Assembly (NCBI GenBank): GCA_002499585.1
Contig: DAMH01000012.1
Location: 713-64,712, forward strand
Source: Euryarchaeota archaeon UBA552
GTDB lineage: Archaea > Thermoplasmatota > Poseidoniia > Poseidoniales > Thalassarchaeaceae
Reading direction: 5' to 3'
Length of the DNA: 64,000 nucleotides
Each line of letters starts with the position of its first letter. Position 1 is the stretch's first letter. A program made the translations under genes and the position numbers. Positions 17,570-26,428 of this stretch are shown piece by piece. The notes beneath the pieces were generated by a model. It worked only from the letters and a program-made list of their open reading frames with translations. It had not been told where the DNA came from and did no database searches.

Positions 17570-18133
17570 TAGTTTGGATGAGTCTGCAACATTGTGCAAA
17601 CCCTTGGTTGACAAACTCAAACTCTCATCAGCAAAAGTCCACTTACCACCGCTGACGGAGATGGAATCGCAGTTCCTAAGGGCAAAAATGGAAAAAATAT
17701 CGCCAATATTGACCTCCACCTCTTTTGGAGCCTCAGAAGGGCAGACCCTAAGGATCAAGGATTCGTCCGTGTGCAATTTGATTGAGACTTGCATTGGGGC
17801 CTCTGCCAAACTCCCCATAATTCCCAGTTGGTGGGCTACCTCACCTCCCTCTATGCCCACAACATCCACCTCATCGTATCCTCTTTCAGATAGATATAGG
17901 ATAGATTTCGTGAGGTCACTGGAATTTTGATCCTTTAGAGACACATACTCGGCTTCAGAGTAAACCCCGCCGAGAGAATCCATATCGCCCAGTATCAAAT
18001 CCACCTGGAAGCCCATATTGGATGCCAGATCGGCTCCTCCGTCCACTCCGACTAATAGCTCTGCACTCTCGACTAGTTCCTCGACCAGCGTGCTTGAAGG
18101 AGGCGTTGAATTTAACCAAAGTAGAGCCTTCAT
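17525..18133 (-). CDS. Thiamine pyrophosphokinase-like protein
   Basis: A 202-residue protein with the layout of thiamine pyrophosphokinase. It has GVDGGADLA near residue 30, LILGDMDSLGG near residue 48 (the metal-binding GDxDS), a DQNSSDLTKSILYL segment, and GGEVAHQLGIMGSL in place of the usual GGRxDH. The C-terminal half is the beta-rich thiamine-binding domain. The family transfers pyrophosphate from ATP to thiamine to make the cofactor TPP. The weakly matching third motif leaves some doubt about substrate. The start codon overlaps the stop of the upstream M29 gene as TAATG, which suggests translational coupling. The last 45 bases lie antisense to the AI-2E permease gene. Confidence 0.8.
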   Translation of the reverse strand: MKALLWLNSTPPSSTLVEELVESAELLVGVDGGADLASNMGFQVDLILGDMDSLGGVYSEAEYVSLKDQNSSDLTKSILYLSERGYDEVDVVGIEGGEVAHQLGIMGSLAEAPMQVSIKLHTDESLILRVCPSEAPKEVEVNIGDIFSIFALRNCDSISVSGGKWTFADESLSLSTKGLHNVADSSKLSIDTDGVIILILNR

Positions 18134-19149
18134 TACTGCGACCTCGGTGTATACTTGCCATCAATGACGAGCGGCCTGCCATCGACTTCCACAGTTGGAC
18201 GAGTCATCAACCCTCTCACACTGGTGTGAACACTGGCCGTCCCCCCGAGAACAACATTATTGCCAAATGCGAACATTGCCCCCCCTCGCCAACATTGGTC
18301 CTCGAGGAGACCGAGACCTCTCTTGGCCCTCGGATTCATACCAAAACTGAACTCTGACAGCGTCCTTACCAAATGGCCCTTTCCAGCCCTCATCGCTTGA
18401 GATGATGCCTCAAAAAAAGCTTCAATATCAGCAGAAGTAGGGTCTCCTGTGGCAGATACAAGCAGCCCATCCTTCACGATGATTTGTATCGGATCTATCA
18501 AATCATCACCCTCCCAAGAACCATCGAGAATTATCTTTCCTTGTCCTGTGCCCTCTTTTGGCATAACGAAAACCCTGCCTGCCGGTAAGTTGGTAACTTG
18601 CCCCGGACGAGTGCAAATACCAGTATCCTCCAGTACCCACCTACTGCCGGGTTCGAATCTTAAATCAGTCCCGAGCGTTGTAGTTATTCGAACCTCGCGA
18701 ACCCTCCTAAGTTTTGATCCCATGCTGGATATTTCGGTGGCCATAGCGTTATGATCCGCGGTAAAACCGCCTGTTGCAAATGAGACTGGTGAAACCCCGG
18801 GTATGGAAGCGATTCTCGCACCTTCCTTGGATGCATTGGCCCTTGCCCTAGTGTGAGTCATTGATTTGGTAGTCAATATGAAAATTACATCCTGCCTCCT
18901 CATCAAATCAGCGACGGGAGCAGGAGGTTCCATTCCATTTTCATCTAACTCTGGGATCATCATTAGAAGAACACGAGATGTGATCTCCGACGAAGCCTCG
19001 TAAATCGCCTTTGCTATGTCTGTAGTTTCCGTGTCGGTTACGATTAGCACGTTTTCATGTTCTCTGACCTCAAGGCAGGATCTAAGCACCGTTCTTGCGG
19101 ATATTAGCATGTCCTCTTCAGTAACACTATCTTTTGATTTATCAGTCAC
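18133..19149 (-). CDS. M29-like (leucyl) aminopeptidase family protein
   Basis: A 338-residue cytoplasmic protein related to the thermophilic aminopeptidase M29 / NicX-like superfamily. Its N-terminal domain starts with ARTVLRSCLEVREHENVLIV, and the C-terminal domain carries NLPAGRVFVMPKEGTGQGKI and a late GNNVVLGGTASVHTS segment. M29 enzymes remove N-terminal residues from peptides using two metal ions; ring-opening dioxygenases share the fold, so the substrate is not certain. The apparent start is a GTG; ATG 19110 is an alternative that trims 13 polar residues. It is translationally coupled to the thiamine pyrophosphokinase-like gene downstream. A peptidase role suits the other protein-degrading genes of the window. 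Confidence 0.75.
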   Translation of the reverse strand: MTDKSKDSVTEEDMLISARTVLRSCLEVREHENVLIVTDTETTDIAKAIYEASSEITSRVLLMMIPELDENGMEPPAPVADLMRRQDVIFILTTKSMTHTRARANASKEGARIASIPGVSPVSFATGGFTADHNAMATEISSMGSKLRRVREVRITTTLGTDLRFEPGSRWVLEDTGICTRPGQVTNLPAGRVFVMPKEGTGQGKIILDGSWEGDDLIDPIQIIVKDGLLVSATGDPTSADIEAFFEASSQAMRAGKGHLVRTLSEFSFGMNPRAKRGLGLLEDQCWRGGAMFAFGNNVVLGGTASVHTSVRGLMTRPTVEVDGRPLVIDGKYTPRSQ

Positions 19150-19478
19150 TGTAGCCCGTCCCCCTCATGCCTAGGAAACGGCAAGGGTTGGTAAAACGTC
19201 CTGTTGGAAACTTGACGGAACAAGGGACGGTGGGCTGGTAAAGAGGGGCATAAATGTCTGATGATGTCGACAACTCAAATCCTGACAAGTATCATGCCAC
19301 AGGGTCGAAATATCGACAATCGAATGAGGTGTAATCCTATCACGGGTGGAGCCTTGATATACTCCTAATAATGCATAACTGGAAAAAATATTTGACAATT
19401 TAATCATCGAAGTTTGACAAAAACTTGTCAGATCAGCACACCAAGTTATTCATATCTATAGTCCATTTAGGAGCCTAT
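19150..19478. other. Intergenic region upstream of the beta-propeller lipoprotein
   Basis: A 329-base stretch without a credible gene. The left part (19150-19330) is GC-richer, with no tRNA or rRNA fold that I can recognise. The right part is AT-rich and holds the likely promoter of the lipoprotein: an AAAAATATTT TATA-like element at 19385-19394, two TTTGACAA copies, a short inverted repeat, and an AGGAG ribosome-binding site at 19469-19473. A short ncRNA in the left part cannot be excluded by eye. Confidence 0.5.
19391..19430 (+). promoter_or_regulatory. Candidate operator: paired TTTGACAA boxes and TGACAA/TTGTCA hairpin
   Basis: TTTGACAA occurs at 19391-19398 and again at 19413-19420, 22 bases apart, about two helical turns. 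The second copy forms a perfect inverted repeat TGACAA-AAAC-TTGTCA (19415-19430). The element lies directly after an AT-rich TATA-like stretch, near where transcription would begin for the lipoprotein gene. A dimeric repressor site is the simplest reading; a short RNA hairpin in the leader is the alternative. The pattern is seen in the sequence; the regulatory role is inferred. Confidence 0.4.
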
Positions 19479-21737
19479 ATGAACAGGCAACTGACAATAG
19501 CAGTCACATTCATCCTTTTCATGCAGGGATGCATATCCACAACAGATCTCACACAAGGCGACAATACGGACGACGCGGAATACCCCATGCTAGAGTTACC
19601 TCAAAAAATCAGAGCAAGCCCATCTCTCGAGAATTTTGATGATTGCGACCTCTTGTTGCAAACCTTGCAACAGAACCTGTACGAGGAAATGCTCACATTA
19701 CTGGATCAACAATCCTACTACACATGGTCTGGCCTATGGTTTGCTGACGACTCAGCGGTTCCAGAGACATCCATGGATGGGGACTCAACTTCCGGAACCG
19801 CCATGGTATCACCCCGAGATGGCGATTTCTCAGGAACAAATAATCAGGAGAGTGGGGTAGATGAGGCTGATTTTCTGAAAACTGACGGCTACCATACGTA
19901 CATGCTCAACGGCGGGCTACTCCTGATCATGGAAATTCCTGAGTTTGGAGAGATAGAACTCATCGCGTCATTACCCATCGAGGGAGACCCAATTGCGATG
20001 ATGATAGAGGGTGGGAAAATGGTAATAGCCTCATCTGTTTATGGTTGGATGTTACCAGAGGGCAACCCATTGCGAGAACTCATAGTTAGACAATCGAGCA
20101 ATGAAGAAGCGTCCTATGCATACGAATACTACAAGTCCAACTTAGTGAAGTACACCATTCTCGATATGGACAACAAATCTAACCCCATAGTCGAGCAAGA
20201 AGTCTATTTTGAGGGAAACTACAACACAGCTCGCCTAGTTCAAGGGACTGTTAGAAGCATCACTCACTTCAGCCCAACTATCGAGGGGATTAGTTACTAC
20301 GTCGATGTCCCATATGATTTTTGGAGATTAGACGATACTGATGAGAGAATGACGGTCTGGAATAACTCATTGCAAAATACTATTTCTGCAAATATTGACA
20401 CTATAATGTCACTTTCTCTCGAGGATATCGTACCAATGAGATATGCCCTCAATAGTGACAGAGAGGTTGTAACCCTACCCTACTCTGATCGAGAATGCAG
20501 CGATTATGCTGCATCTACCGACAGTGTTGCTAAGGGATTTCTGACAATAGCCACGATGGACATATCTAACATCGAGGTATCTATTGAGGTTGATCACATT
20601 GCATCATCATGGGCTCATGTGTACTCTTCTGAGGATGCCTTGGTGCTGGCTGAACCCGCCAATGATTGGTGGTGGTTCTGGGGGAATGACGACTACGAAG
20701 ATGCAACAAACATACACATGTTCGACATCTCTGAAATAGGCAGTACCTCATATGTGGGCTCAGGCCGCGTTTCAGGCACTGTTCAAGATCAGTTTTCAAT
20801 TTCTGAATACGAGGGGATTGTCAGGGTCGCCTCAACCACTGATGCATGGGGGAGGTGGTGGATAACCACGGAAACAGACCCGATAACCGGATTGAATACA
20901 TTTACCGGCCCTTCAAATAGAGTCACTAACCTTCTGCCCGACGGATCAGGAAGCCTAAACCAAATTGGCATAATAGAAGGTATCGCCGATGGTGAGAGGA
21001 TATGGAGCTCTAGATTTGTTGGGGACAGAGCGTACCTTGTCACCTTTGAGACAATAGACCCGCTTTGGGTTCTAGATATGTCGGACCCTGAAAATCCGGA
21101 AATACTGGGTGAGTTAGAGGTTCCCGGCGTCTCTACATACATACATCCTATCGATGAAAATACGCTTTTGACCATAGGTATAGGACCAGGTCAAGATGGT
21201 TTAGGCTTGGATTGGTCCACAACTCAAGTATCCCTCTTCGATATTAGCAACCCTTACCAGCCGGCGTTAGCAGATTCGCTGAAACTAACTCCTGCTTACG
21301 CTGATGTAAATTGCCTTGATGTCTGGGATTGTGGATGGTCTTGGTCAACCTCTGAGGCCACATATGAGCATAAGGCTTTCACATACTGGCCCGAAAACAG
21401 CGTTCTTGCTGTTCCACTCTCTACTTACCGCTACACCTATGATGAATACGGCATAGGTGAATATGAATACGTATCATTGATGAAATTAGTCTCCGTAGAT
21501 ACCCAGAATCTAAGTTTAGCACATCATGGAGATGTGAATCATTCAGGGTTCTACAATGATAATCCTGAAGATGTTTGGTGGCACCATTACTCAACAAGTA
21601 TTCGACGGTCGATCTTCATGGGAGATTTCGTTTATGCCTTCTCAGCCCTGGGTGTCACCGCGCATGAGACGGAATCACTGGCGATCAGCGATCAGATAAG
21701 TATACCAGGATACAATCTTACAACGGGATATTATTGA
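19479..21737 (+). CDS. Secreted beta-propeller domain lipoprotein
   Basis: From ATG 19479 (five bases after an AGGAG ribosome-binding site) the 752-residue product has a lipoprotein-type signal: a short hydrophobic stretch ending FMQGCIS, with Cys as the probable lipidation site. The signature NNQESGVDEADFLKTDG, followed by blade-like strands (TYMLNGGLLLIMEI, GDRAYLVTFETIDPLWVLDM), matches the beta-propeller domain family described in archaea and bacteria (Beta_propel, PF09826 type). The protein should sit on the outer face of the membrane. Function in this family is not established; binding or protease-associated roles are possible. An upstream start at 19425 would add 18 residues before the signal and is less likely. 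It converges on dihydroorotase with one base between stops. Confidence 0.85.
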   Translation: MNRQLTIAVTFILFMQGCISTTDLTQGDNTDDAEYPMLELPQKIRASPSLENFDDCDLLLQTLQQNLYEEMLTLLDQQSYYTWSGLWFADDSAVPETSMDGDSTSGTAMVSPRDGDFSGTNNQESGVDEADFLKTDGYHTYMLNGGLLLIMEIPEFGEIELIASLPIEGDPIAMMIEGGKMVIASSVYGWMLPEGNPLRELIVRQSSNEEASYAYEYYKSNLVKYTILDMDNKSNPIVEQEVYFEGNYNTARLVQGTVRSITHFSPTIEGISYYVDVPYDFWRLDDTDERMTVWNNSLQNTISANIDTIMSLSLEDIVPMRYALNSDREVVTLPYSDRECSDYAASTDSVAKGFLTIATMDISNIEVSIEVDHIASSWAHVYSSEDALVLAEPANDWWWFWGNDDYEDATNIHMFDISEIGSTSYVGSGRVSGTVQDQFSISEYEGIVRVASTTDAWGRWWITTETDPITGLNTFTGPSNRVTNLLPDGSGSLNQIGIIEGIADGERIWSSRFVGDRAYLVTFETIDPLWVLDMSDPENPEILGELEVPGVSTYIHPIDENTLLTIGIGPGQDGLGLDWSTTQVSLFDISNPYQPALADSLKLTPAYADVNCLDVWDCGWSWSTSEATYEHKAFTYWPENSVLAVPLSTYRYTYDEYGIGEYEYVSLMKLVSVDTQNLSLAHHGDVNHSGFYNDNPEDVWWHHYSTSIRRSIFMGDFVYAFSALGVTAHETESLAISDQISIPGYNLTTGYY

Positions 21738-21738
21738 C

Positions 21739-23097
21739 CTATTGTGTTCTGAAGGTCAACACTCTACCCGCCGACCCAGGCAACGCCACAGGTTCGCCTT
21801 TTACTCCACCATGATGATGTCTTCTGTGCACAACATCGCCATCTACCACGGTGTGAGTAGGCCATCCGGTTAATTCCATTCCTTCATAGGGACTCCATTG
21901 GACTCTCGTCCATGTTTGATCATCTGCCACTATCCTTTTTCTCTCCAAATCAACAATCGCTAGGTCGCCATCAAAACCCTCAATCAAAGAGCCTTTCTTT
22001 TCAATACCGTAAACCCTAGCAGGACCCTCACACATCCATTTCACGACATCTGAAAAACTGCATCTCCCATTTTTAGCGTGTGTCAGCATCAACGGCAATG
22101 AGGTTTCAACCCCTGGCATCCCAGCCGGAGCCGACGGGTACCCCTTTGATTTGGCTTCAAGCGTATGTGGTGCATGATCTGTAACTACACAATCTATTGT
22201 ACCGTCTTTCAGCCTTTTCCACAGTGTGGATCTATCTTCTTCGTACCTAATTGGGGGATTTACCAATCCACGAGGTCCCAATCTTTCGACATCCTCTTGG
22301 TTGAAAGATAAGTGGTGGGTGCACACTTCTGTGGTTACAAGATCTCCTTTGTTCTTTACAAGCCAGTTGGCTTCCTCCGCACTCGTAAGGTGCACCACAT
22401 GCAATCTGTGATCGTGATCTTTTGCTAAAGAAACAGCGCGCTTGGTGGCAATCATTGCACATTTTGCATCTCTGCACTCTGCATGAGCCCTGATGTCCGT
22501 TCTATCCTTGAACTTCTCAATCCTATGTTGTAACCTCTCTTCATCCTCTGCGTGGGTCGCGATTATCCCGCTGGTATTCGAGAATATGTTCTCAAGATCT
22601 TTCTGTTCGTGTACTAAAAGATCCCCTGTACTGTTACCCATGAAGATCTTGATTCCGCATAAACCATCCATCCCCTCCACGCTTTGCAGGTCGTTTAGGT
22701 TGTTCTTGGTCGCGCCTATGAAAAATCCGTGATGGGTAACCACCTTATTTGATGCACGTTGGATCTTTGACTGTAGGGTTGCCTTGTTAGTGGTGTTCGG
22801 GGAATTGTTTGGCATATCCAAGAACGAGGTGACTCCTCCTGAAGCCGCAGCCCTACTTCCACTCTCCAGATCTTCCTTGTCATAATTCCCCGGTTCTCTG
22901 AAGTGAACATGGGGGTCTATGGCACCGGGGAGCAAGTGCAATCCAGTCCCGTCTATCACAGACTCGCCATCTTTGGCATCCAAGCCTCCTCCTGGAGCCA
23001 CAGCCTCTATCTTACCCCCGACAACTCTCAAATCACCTATTGCCACTCTTTTTGGTAAGATCATGGTCGCGTTCTGCACAAGCAAGTCTCCGGCCAT
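21739..23097 (-). CDS. pyrC: Dihydroorotase
   Basis: An amidohydrolase-superfamily dihydroorotase of the class I (allantoinase-like) type. It carries the zinc motif PGAIDPHVHFREPG, a GIKIFMGNSTG segment where the bridging carboxylysine sits, metal-binding histidines in IIATHAEDE and HVVHLTSAEE, and the catalytic DHAPH late in the barrel. It closes carbamoyl-aspartate to dihydroorotate in pyrimidine synthesis. ATG 23097 gives MAGDLLVQNA, the usual family N-terminus, and is preferred to GTG 23118. Length (452 residues) is normal. It is divergent from the initiator tRNA gene. A related hydantoinase or allantoinase function cannot be fully ruled out from the sequence alone. Confidence 0.88.
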   Translation of the reverse strand: MAGDLLVQNATMILPKRVAIGDLRVVGGKIEAVAPGGGLDAKDGESVIDGTGLHLLPGAIDPHVHFREPGNYDKEDLESGSRAAASGGVTSFLDMPNNSPNTTNKATLQSKIQRASNKVVTHHGFFIGATKNNLNDLQSVEGMDGLCGIKIFMGNSTGDLLVHEQKDLENIFSNTSGIIATHAEDEERLQHRIEKFKDRTDIRAHAECRDAKCAMIATKRAVSLAKDHDHRLHVVHLTSAEEANWLVKNKGDLVTTEVCTHHLSFNQEDVERLGPRGLVNPPIRYEEDRSTLWKRLKDGTIDCVVTDHAPHTLEAKSKGYPSAPAGMPGVETSLPLMLTHAKNGRCSFSDVVKWMCEGPARVYGIEKKGSLIEGFDGDLAIVDLERKRIVADDQTWTRVQWSPYEGMELTGWPTHTVVDGDVVHRRHHHGGVKGEPVALPGSAGRVLTFRTQ

Positions 23098-23178
23098 AGT
23101 TCCGCCCGGGCTGACCACAGAGAATCAATCACAATACTGTTTTGTCCCAGCGTTCAGTATGTGCGCGGTCCCGCTCGC

Positions 23179-23190
23179 TTCAAATAAGCG
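23179..23190 (+). promoter_or_regulatory. Candidate TATA element for the initiator tRNA gene
   Basis: TTCAAATAAGCG lies 19-30 bases before the first base of the tRNA, the distance expected for an archaeal TATA box when transcription begins at or just before the mature 5' end. The match to TTTAWATA is imperfect but no better candidate exists in the 100 bases upstream. Confidence 0.5.
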
Positions 23191-23208
23191 ATATGACTGG
23201 GAGTAGTC

Positions 23209-23286
23209 AGCGGGTTGGAGTAGTCAGGTTATCTCGTCGGGCTCATAACCCGGAGACCGGTGGTTCAAATCCACCATCCGCTACCA
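23209..23286 (+). tRNA. Initiator tRNA-Met (CAT anticodon), CCA encoded
   Basis: A complete cloverleaf can be drawn. The acceptor pairs AGCGGGT with ATCCGCT (one G-T wobble), and the discriminator A is followed by an encoded CCA. The anticodon stem is TCGGG/CCCGG around loop CTCATAA, giving anticodon CAT. The T arm is GGTGG-TTCAAAT-CCACC. The A1-T72 end pair and the run of three G-C pairs next to the anticodon loop are the hallmarks of an archaeal initiator rather than elongator Met or Ile-CAT tRNA. It sits between dihydroorotase and radA. No intron is present. Confidence 0.95.
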
Positions 23287-23337
23287 CTTCCACTTTTGGA
23301 TGAATGTATAATGAAAGTGAAAAAACGTGTCACTGCT

Positions 23338-23400
23338 CTTAAATATTGAATAAAGTCATTCATAAAAATGCAAAATAGGTCAATGCTTAGTTGATATACT
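23338..23400 (+). promoter_or_regulatory. Candidate promoter region of radA
   Basis: Two TATA-like elements precede radA. CTTAAATATT at 23338-23347 is the better consensus and would give a leader of about 50 bases. TTGATATAC at 23391-23399 lies about 25 bases before the ATG at 23421 and would give a leaderless transcript. I cannot choose between them from sequence alone. No ribosome-binding site is visible just before the ATG, which favours the leaderless option slightly. Confidence 0.45.
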
Positions 23401-23420
23401 TCCGAGTTAGAGTCGTGAAT

Positions 23421-24422
23421 ATGCCAGCAAGGAAGACAGTTCAGGAAATTAACGACGAGGGGATTTTGATCGACGCAGATGAGAATGAGCCCAAGATTGA
23501 GGACCTACCTGGCGTAGGGCCTGCAACGGCAGAGAAACTAAGGGAGGCTGGCTTTGATGAGCTTATGACAATCGCTGTCATGAGTCCTAAGGAACTCGGC
23601 GACCAAGCGGAGCTTGGAGAAGCTGTTGCATCCAAGATTATCGCGGGAGCCAAAAAAATGGCAAATGTTGGGGGTTTCGTGAGTGGGATTTCGCTGCTCG
23701 AGAGAAGATCTGAGGTCCAGAAACTAACTTCCGGATCGGCCGCTTTGGATGAGTTACTAGGTGGTGGGTTTGAAACTCAGGCTATCGTGGAGGTGTTTGG
23801 CGAGTTCGGGAGTGGAAAGACGCAGGTAGGCCACCAATTGGCGGTGAACACGATATTGCCTCAAGAACAGGGCGGGTTCGATGGCGAAGTCTTCTACATA
23901 GACACAGAGGACACCTTCCGCCCAGAGAGGATAGCACAAATGGCAGAAGGTGTTGGATTAGACTCAAATGCGGTTCTGGATAGGATTCACGTTGCAAGGG
24001 CGTACAACTCAGCTCATCAAATGCTCCTGGTAGATGAGATCAAGAGAATGTCGAAAAATATCGATGTCAAACTTGTGATTGTTGACTCTTTGACGAGTCA
24101 CTTCAGGGCGGAATACGTGGGTAGAGGGATGTTGGCTGACAGACAACAAAAGCTGAACAAACACCTCAAGGAGCTAAAACAACTATCCGATGTGAATAAC
24201 GCCTTGGTTCTTGTCACCAACCAGGTTCATTCCAGGCCTGATGCCATGTGGGGGGATCCAACAAAGCCAATCGGCGGACATATAGTTGGACATGCAAGCA
24301 CGTTCCGACTCTATCTCAGGAAATCTAAGGGTGGGAGAAGGATAGCTAGACTCATCGACAGCCCAAACCTTCCTGAGGGAGAGGCAGTGTTCACTGTCAC
24401 AGCAGAAGGCATCCGTGAATAA
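23421..24422 (+). CDS. radA: DNA repair and recombination protein RadA
   Basis: The archaeal RecA/Rad51 recombinase. It has an N-terminal helix-hairpin-helix domain ([18 protein letters not shown]), the linker leading into the ATPase core at [14 protein letters not shown], Walker [10 protein letters not shown], Walker [15 protein letters not shown], and the C-terminal [17 protein letters not shown] segment. RadA forms filaments on single-stranded DNA and performs strand exchange in recombinational repair. ATG 23421 (333 residues) starts [10 protein letters not shown] and is preferred over an in-frame upstream codon that adds ten residues lacking homology to the family. It converges on the M3 peptidase with seven bases between stops. 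Confidence 0.97.
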   Translation: MPARKTVQEINDEGILIDADENEPKIEDLPGVGPATAEKLREAGFDELMTIAVMSPKELGDQAELGEAVASKIIAGAKKMANVGGFVSGISLLERRSEVQKLTSGSAALDELLGGGFETQAIVEVFGEFGSGKTQVGHQLAVNTILPQEQGGFDGEVFYIDTEDTFRPERIAQMAEGVGLDSNAVLDRIHVARAYNSAHQMLLVDEIKRMSKNIDVKLVIVDSLTSHFRAEYVGRGMLADRQQKLNKHLKELKQLSDVNNALVLVTNQVHSRPDAMWGDPTKPIGGHIVGHASTFRLYLRKSKGGRRIARLIDSPNLPEGEAVFTVTAEGIRE

Positions 24423-24429
24423 TACCGGA

Positions 24430-26133
24430 TCATACTGACAATGCATTCAGTGCTGAATCTACCTGAGAAATCAGATAACCCATGTGATCTGAATCAAATT
24501 TCAGTTGTATGTCGGCCGCAGCAAAAAGATCGGGTAGCCTTTCCGTATTTCCTAGTGACATGGCCTGTTTGTAACTTTTCAGAGCTTGTTCAGGATCACT
24601 CATTTGTTTGATCCATAATTGTAAGGCTCCTAGTTGGGCTATTCCATATTCTATGTAATAGAAAGGAGCACCGAAGAGATGCCCCTGAGTCTGCCAAAAG
24701 AGAGCCTCATCTTCCTCGAAATCGGTCCAGTCACTTTTGGGACCAAAGCGAACTCTCAATTCGAGCCATTTTTCAGAAAGTTGCGATCTTGTATGATCTG
24801 GGTTCTGATAAATCCAGTGCTGGAAGGAATCGATCCTACAAATCCAAGCAAGGAGCCCAATTGTTGATTCTAGATGCATTTTTTTCGCCCTCTGACAATC
24901 TTCCTCCCTTTCATAATACTCATTCCAGTGTGGCTGAGTAAGGAGTTCCATTGACATGGATGCGACCTCCGCGAATTCTATTGGATAATTACGTTCCTGA
25001 ATCAGTCCTAAATCGCTGCAATACATTGTGTGAAAGGCGTGACCTGCCTCGTGTATCATCGTTTCAACATCAGCCTGTTGGCCTGAGGCGTTCATAAATA
25101 TGAATGGAAGGCCAGTTTTCTCCAAGTTGTATTGGTAACCTCCTGGCGCCTTACCCTTTCGACTCTCCAGATCCAACACGTCCCCCTCAACAAGACGATC
25201 AAACATATTACCCAGTTCACCTGAAAGGGAATGAAACACGGCTGAAGTCTGGGATATTAATTCTGACACATTATTGAACGGGGTTAGAGGATCTCTACCA
25301 AGAACATCTGGCGAATCTCCAGACTTCTCGTTTATGTCCCATGGACGGAGATTTCTATACCCCAGCGATTTCCTTCGCTTTTCATTTATGGAATGTATCA
25401 AAGGCATACAGTGCTCTTCAACCGAACTGTGAAATGATCTGCAATCCTGGGGTGTGTAATCGAACCTTTCCATAGACCTAAACGCATACTGGACGTAATT
25501 TTCAAAACCCGCGTTGACGGCGATTTGGTGCCTAGTTTTGACTAACTCATCAAATATATCCGAAATCCTCTCAGAATCCATCATTCTCCTGGCTCTTACG
25601 GCGGTCCAAGCATCACGCCGAATCTGCCTGTCGTTGACTTCAAGGAATTTCCTCATTTGGGGCAAGGTGTATTCTTCTCCCTGAAAATCAACGGTCATCG
25701 CTCCAGTTATTCTCTGATATTCTGTTGAAAGTTTTGTGCATTTAACCATCAGTGGAATATTCTCCTCGCGAAATAGCTCTATGGAGTTCCGCATGCTTTT
25801 CAGTATCAGGTCATATCTCTTTGGCAGGGAATCTGAGAGGCTAAGATTAGCAATCTTAAGATCTAATTTGTTAGATACTTCGGCCATTTTGGGCCTTATT
25901 CCCTCAACAAACGACATGTAAGCCTCCTGTTTGGAGTCGTTCTCGGTATCACATGTCATACCAATGTAGAGTCTGGCTCCCGCTTCAGACAAATGTTCGG
26001 ACATATCTGAGATGTCCGTAAAAAGGGACTCCAAATCCTCGATGTTGTTGATCTCCCTGTCCAACAGATTAGTTGCGACGGGTTCGAGGGATTCCCATTT
26101 AGTAGCGTCAAATTTATTTTCCAGTGGGAACAT
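24430..26133 (-). CDS. M3-family oligoendopeptidase (PepF-like)
   Basis: A 567-residue zinc metallopeptidase. The catalytic HEAGH lies in ETMIHEAGHAFHTMYC near residue 363, with the third-ligand glutamate in PIEFAEVASMSMELL about 25 residues later. The long helical N-terminal lobe is typical of M3B oligoendopeptidase F. It would cleave short peptides in the cytoplasm. ATG 26133 sits behind a GGTGA ribosome-binding site that overlaps the end of the small zinc-protein gene; the GTG at 26142 is the other option. It lies directly downstream of the zinc protein and may be read with it. It adds to the peptide-degrading capacity suggested by the M29-like and secreted proteases. Confidence 0.92.
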   Translation of the reverse strand: MFPLENKFDATKWESLEPVATNLLDREINNIEDLESLFTDISDMSEHLSEAGARLYIGMTCDTENDSKQEAYMSFVEGIRPKMAEVSNKLDLKIANLSLSDSLPKRYDLILKSMRNSIELFREENIPLMVKCTKLSTEYQRITGAMTVDFQGEEYTLPQMRKFLEVNDRQIRRDAWTAVRARRMMDSERISDIFDELVKTRHQIAVNAGFENYVQYAFRSMERFDYTPQDCRSFHSSVEEHCMPLIHSINEKRRKSLGYRNLRPWDINEKSGDSPDVLGRDPLTPFNNVSELISQTSAVFHSLSGELGNMFDRLVEGDVLDLESRKGKAPGGYQYNLEKTGLPFIFMNASGQQADVETMIHEAGHAFHTMYCSDLGLIQERNYPIEFAEVASMSMELLTQPHWNEYYEREEDCQRAKKMHLESTIGLLAWICRIDSFQHWIYQNPDHTRSQLSEKWLELRVRFGPKSDWTDFEEDEALFWQTQGHLFGAPFYYIEYGIAQLGALQLWIKQMSDPEQALKSYKQAMSLGNTERLPDLFAAADIQLKFDSDHMGYLISQVDSALNALSV

Positions 26134-26142
26134 TACTTTCAC

Positions 26143-26388
26143 CTAATTCCGATGCGAGTACGGGCCAATTGGCAATGGTCCATCTTCCTTCACGTACTTC
26201 TGACGTTTCCACTGATTAGCCGCTGATTTCACATCCTCTTTTATTTTCTGAAGGTCCGGATGATCGGGATTCTGTTTCTCTATCCAGCATGCCGAGCAAT
26301 ATCTGGTCCCTTCATGATCTACATAATTTCCTTTGGTGCATCCAACGTTGCAAACGGAGCACGTCCCATATCCATGGAATCTCGACAT
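26143..26388 (-). CDS. Small zinc-binding protein, unknown function
   Basis: An 81-residue protein with four or five cysteines arranged CSVCNVGC ... YCSACW, a compact zinc-ribbon or treble-clef-like pattern in the first half, followed by a charged helical tail (KIKEDVKSAANQWKRQKYV). ATG 26388 is preferred to the GTG two codons before. It ends nine bases before the M3 peptidase start and begins 40 bases after cgi121 on the same strand, so it could be part of a hel308-cgi121-zinc protein-pepF run. I recognise no named family. Confidence 0.7.
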   Translation of the reverse strand: MSRFHGYGTCSVCNVGCTKGNYVDHEGTRYCSACWIEKQNPDHPDLQKIKEDVKSAANQWKRQKYVKEDGPLPIGPYSHRN

Positions 26389-26428
26389 TGTCACACCCAG
26401 AGGGGACTCACCTATCAGATTGACTGAT

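Noticed and set aside
19255..19300. TGATGA followed by CTGA, resembling a C/D box guide RNA
   Set aside because: Spacing between the boxes is too short, no second box pair or terminal stem is present.
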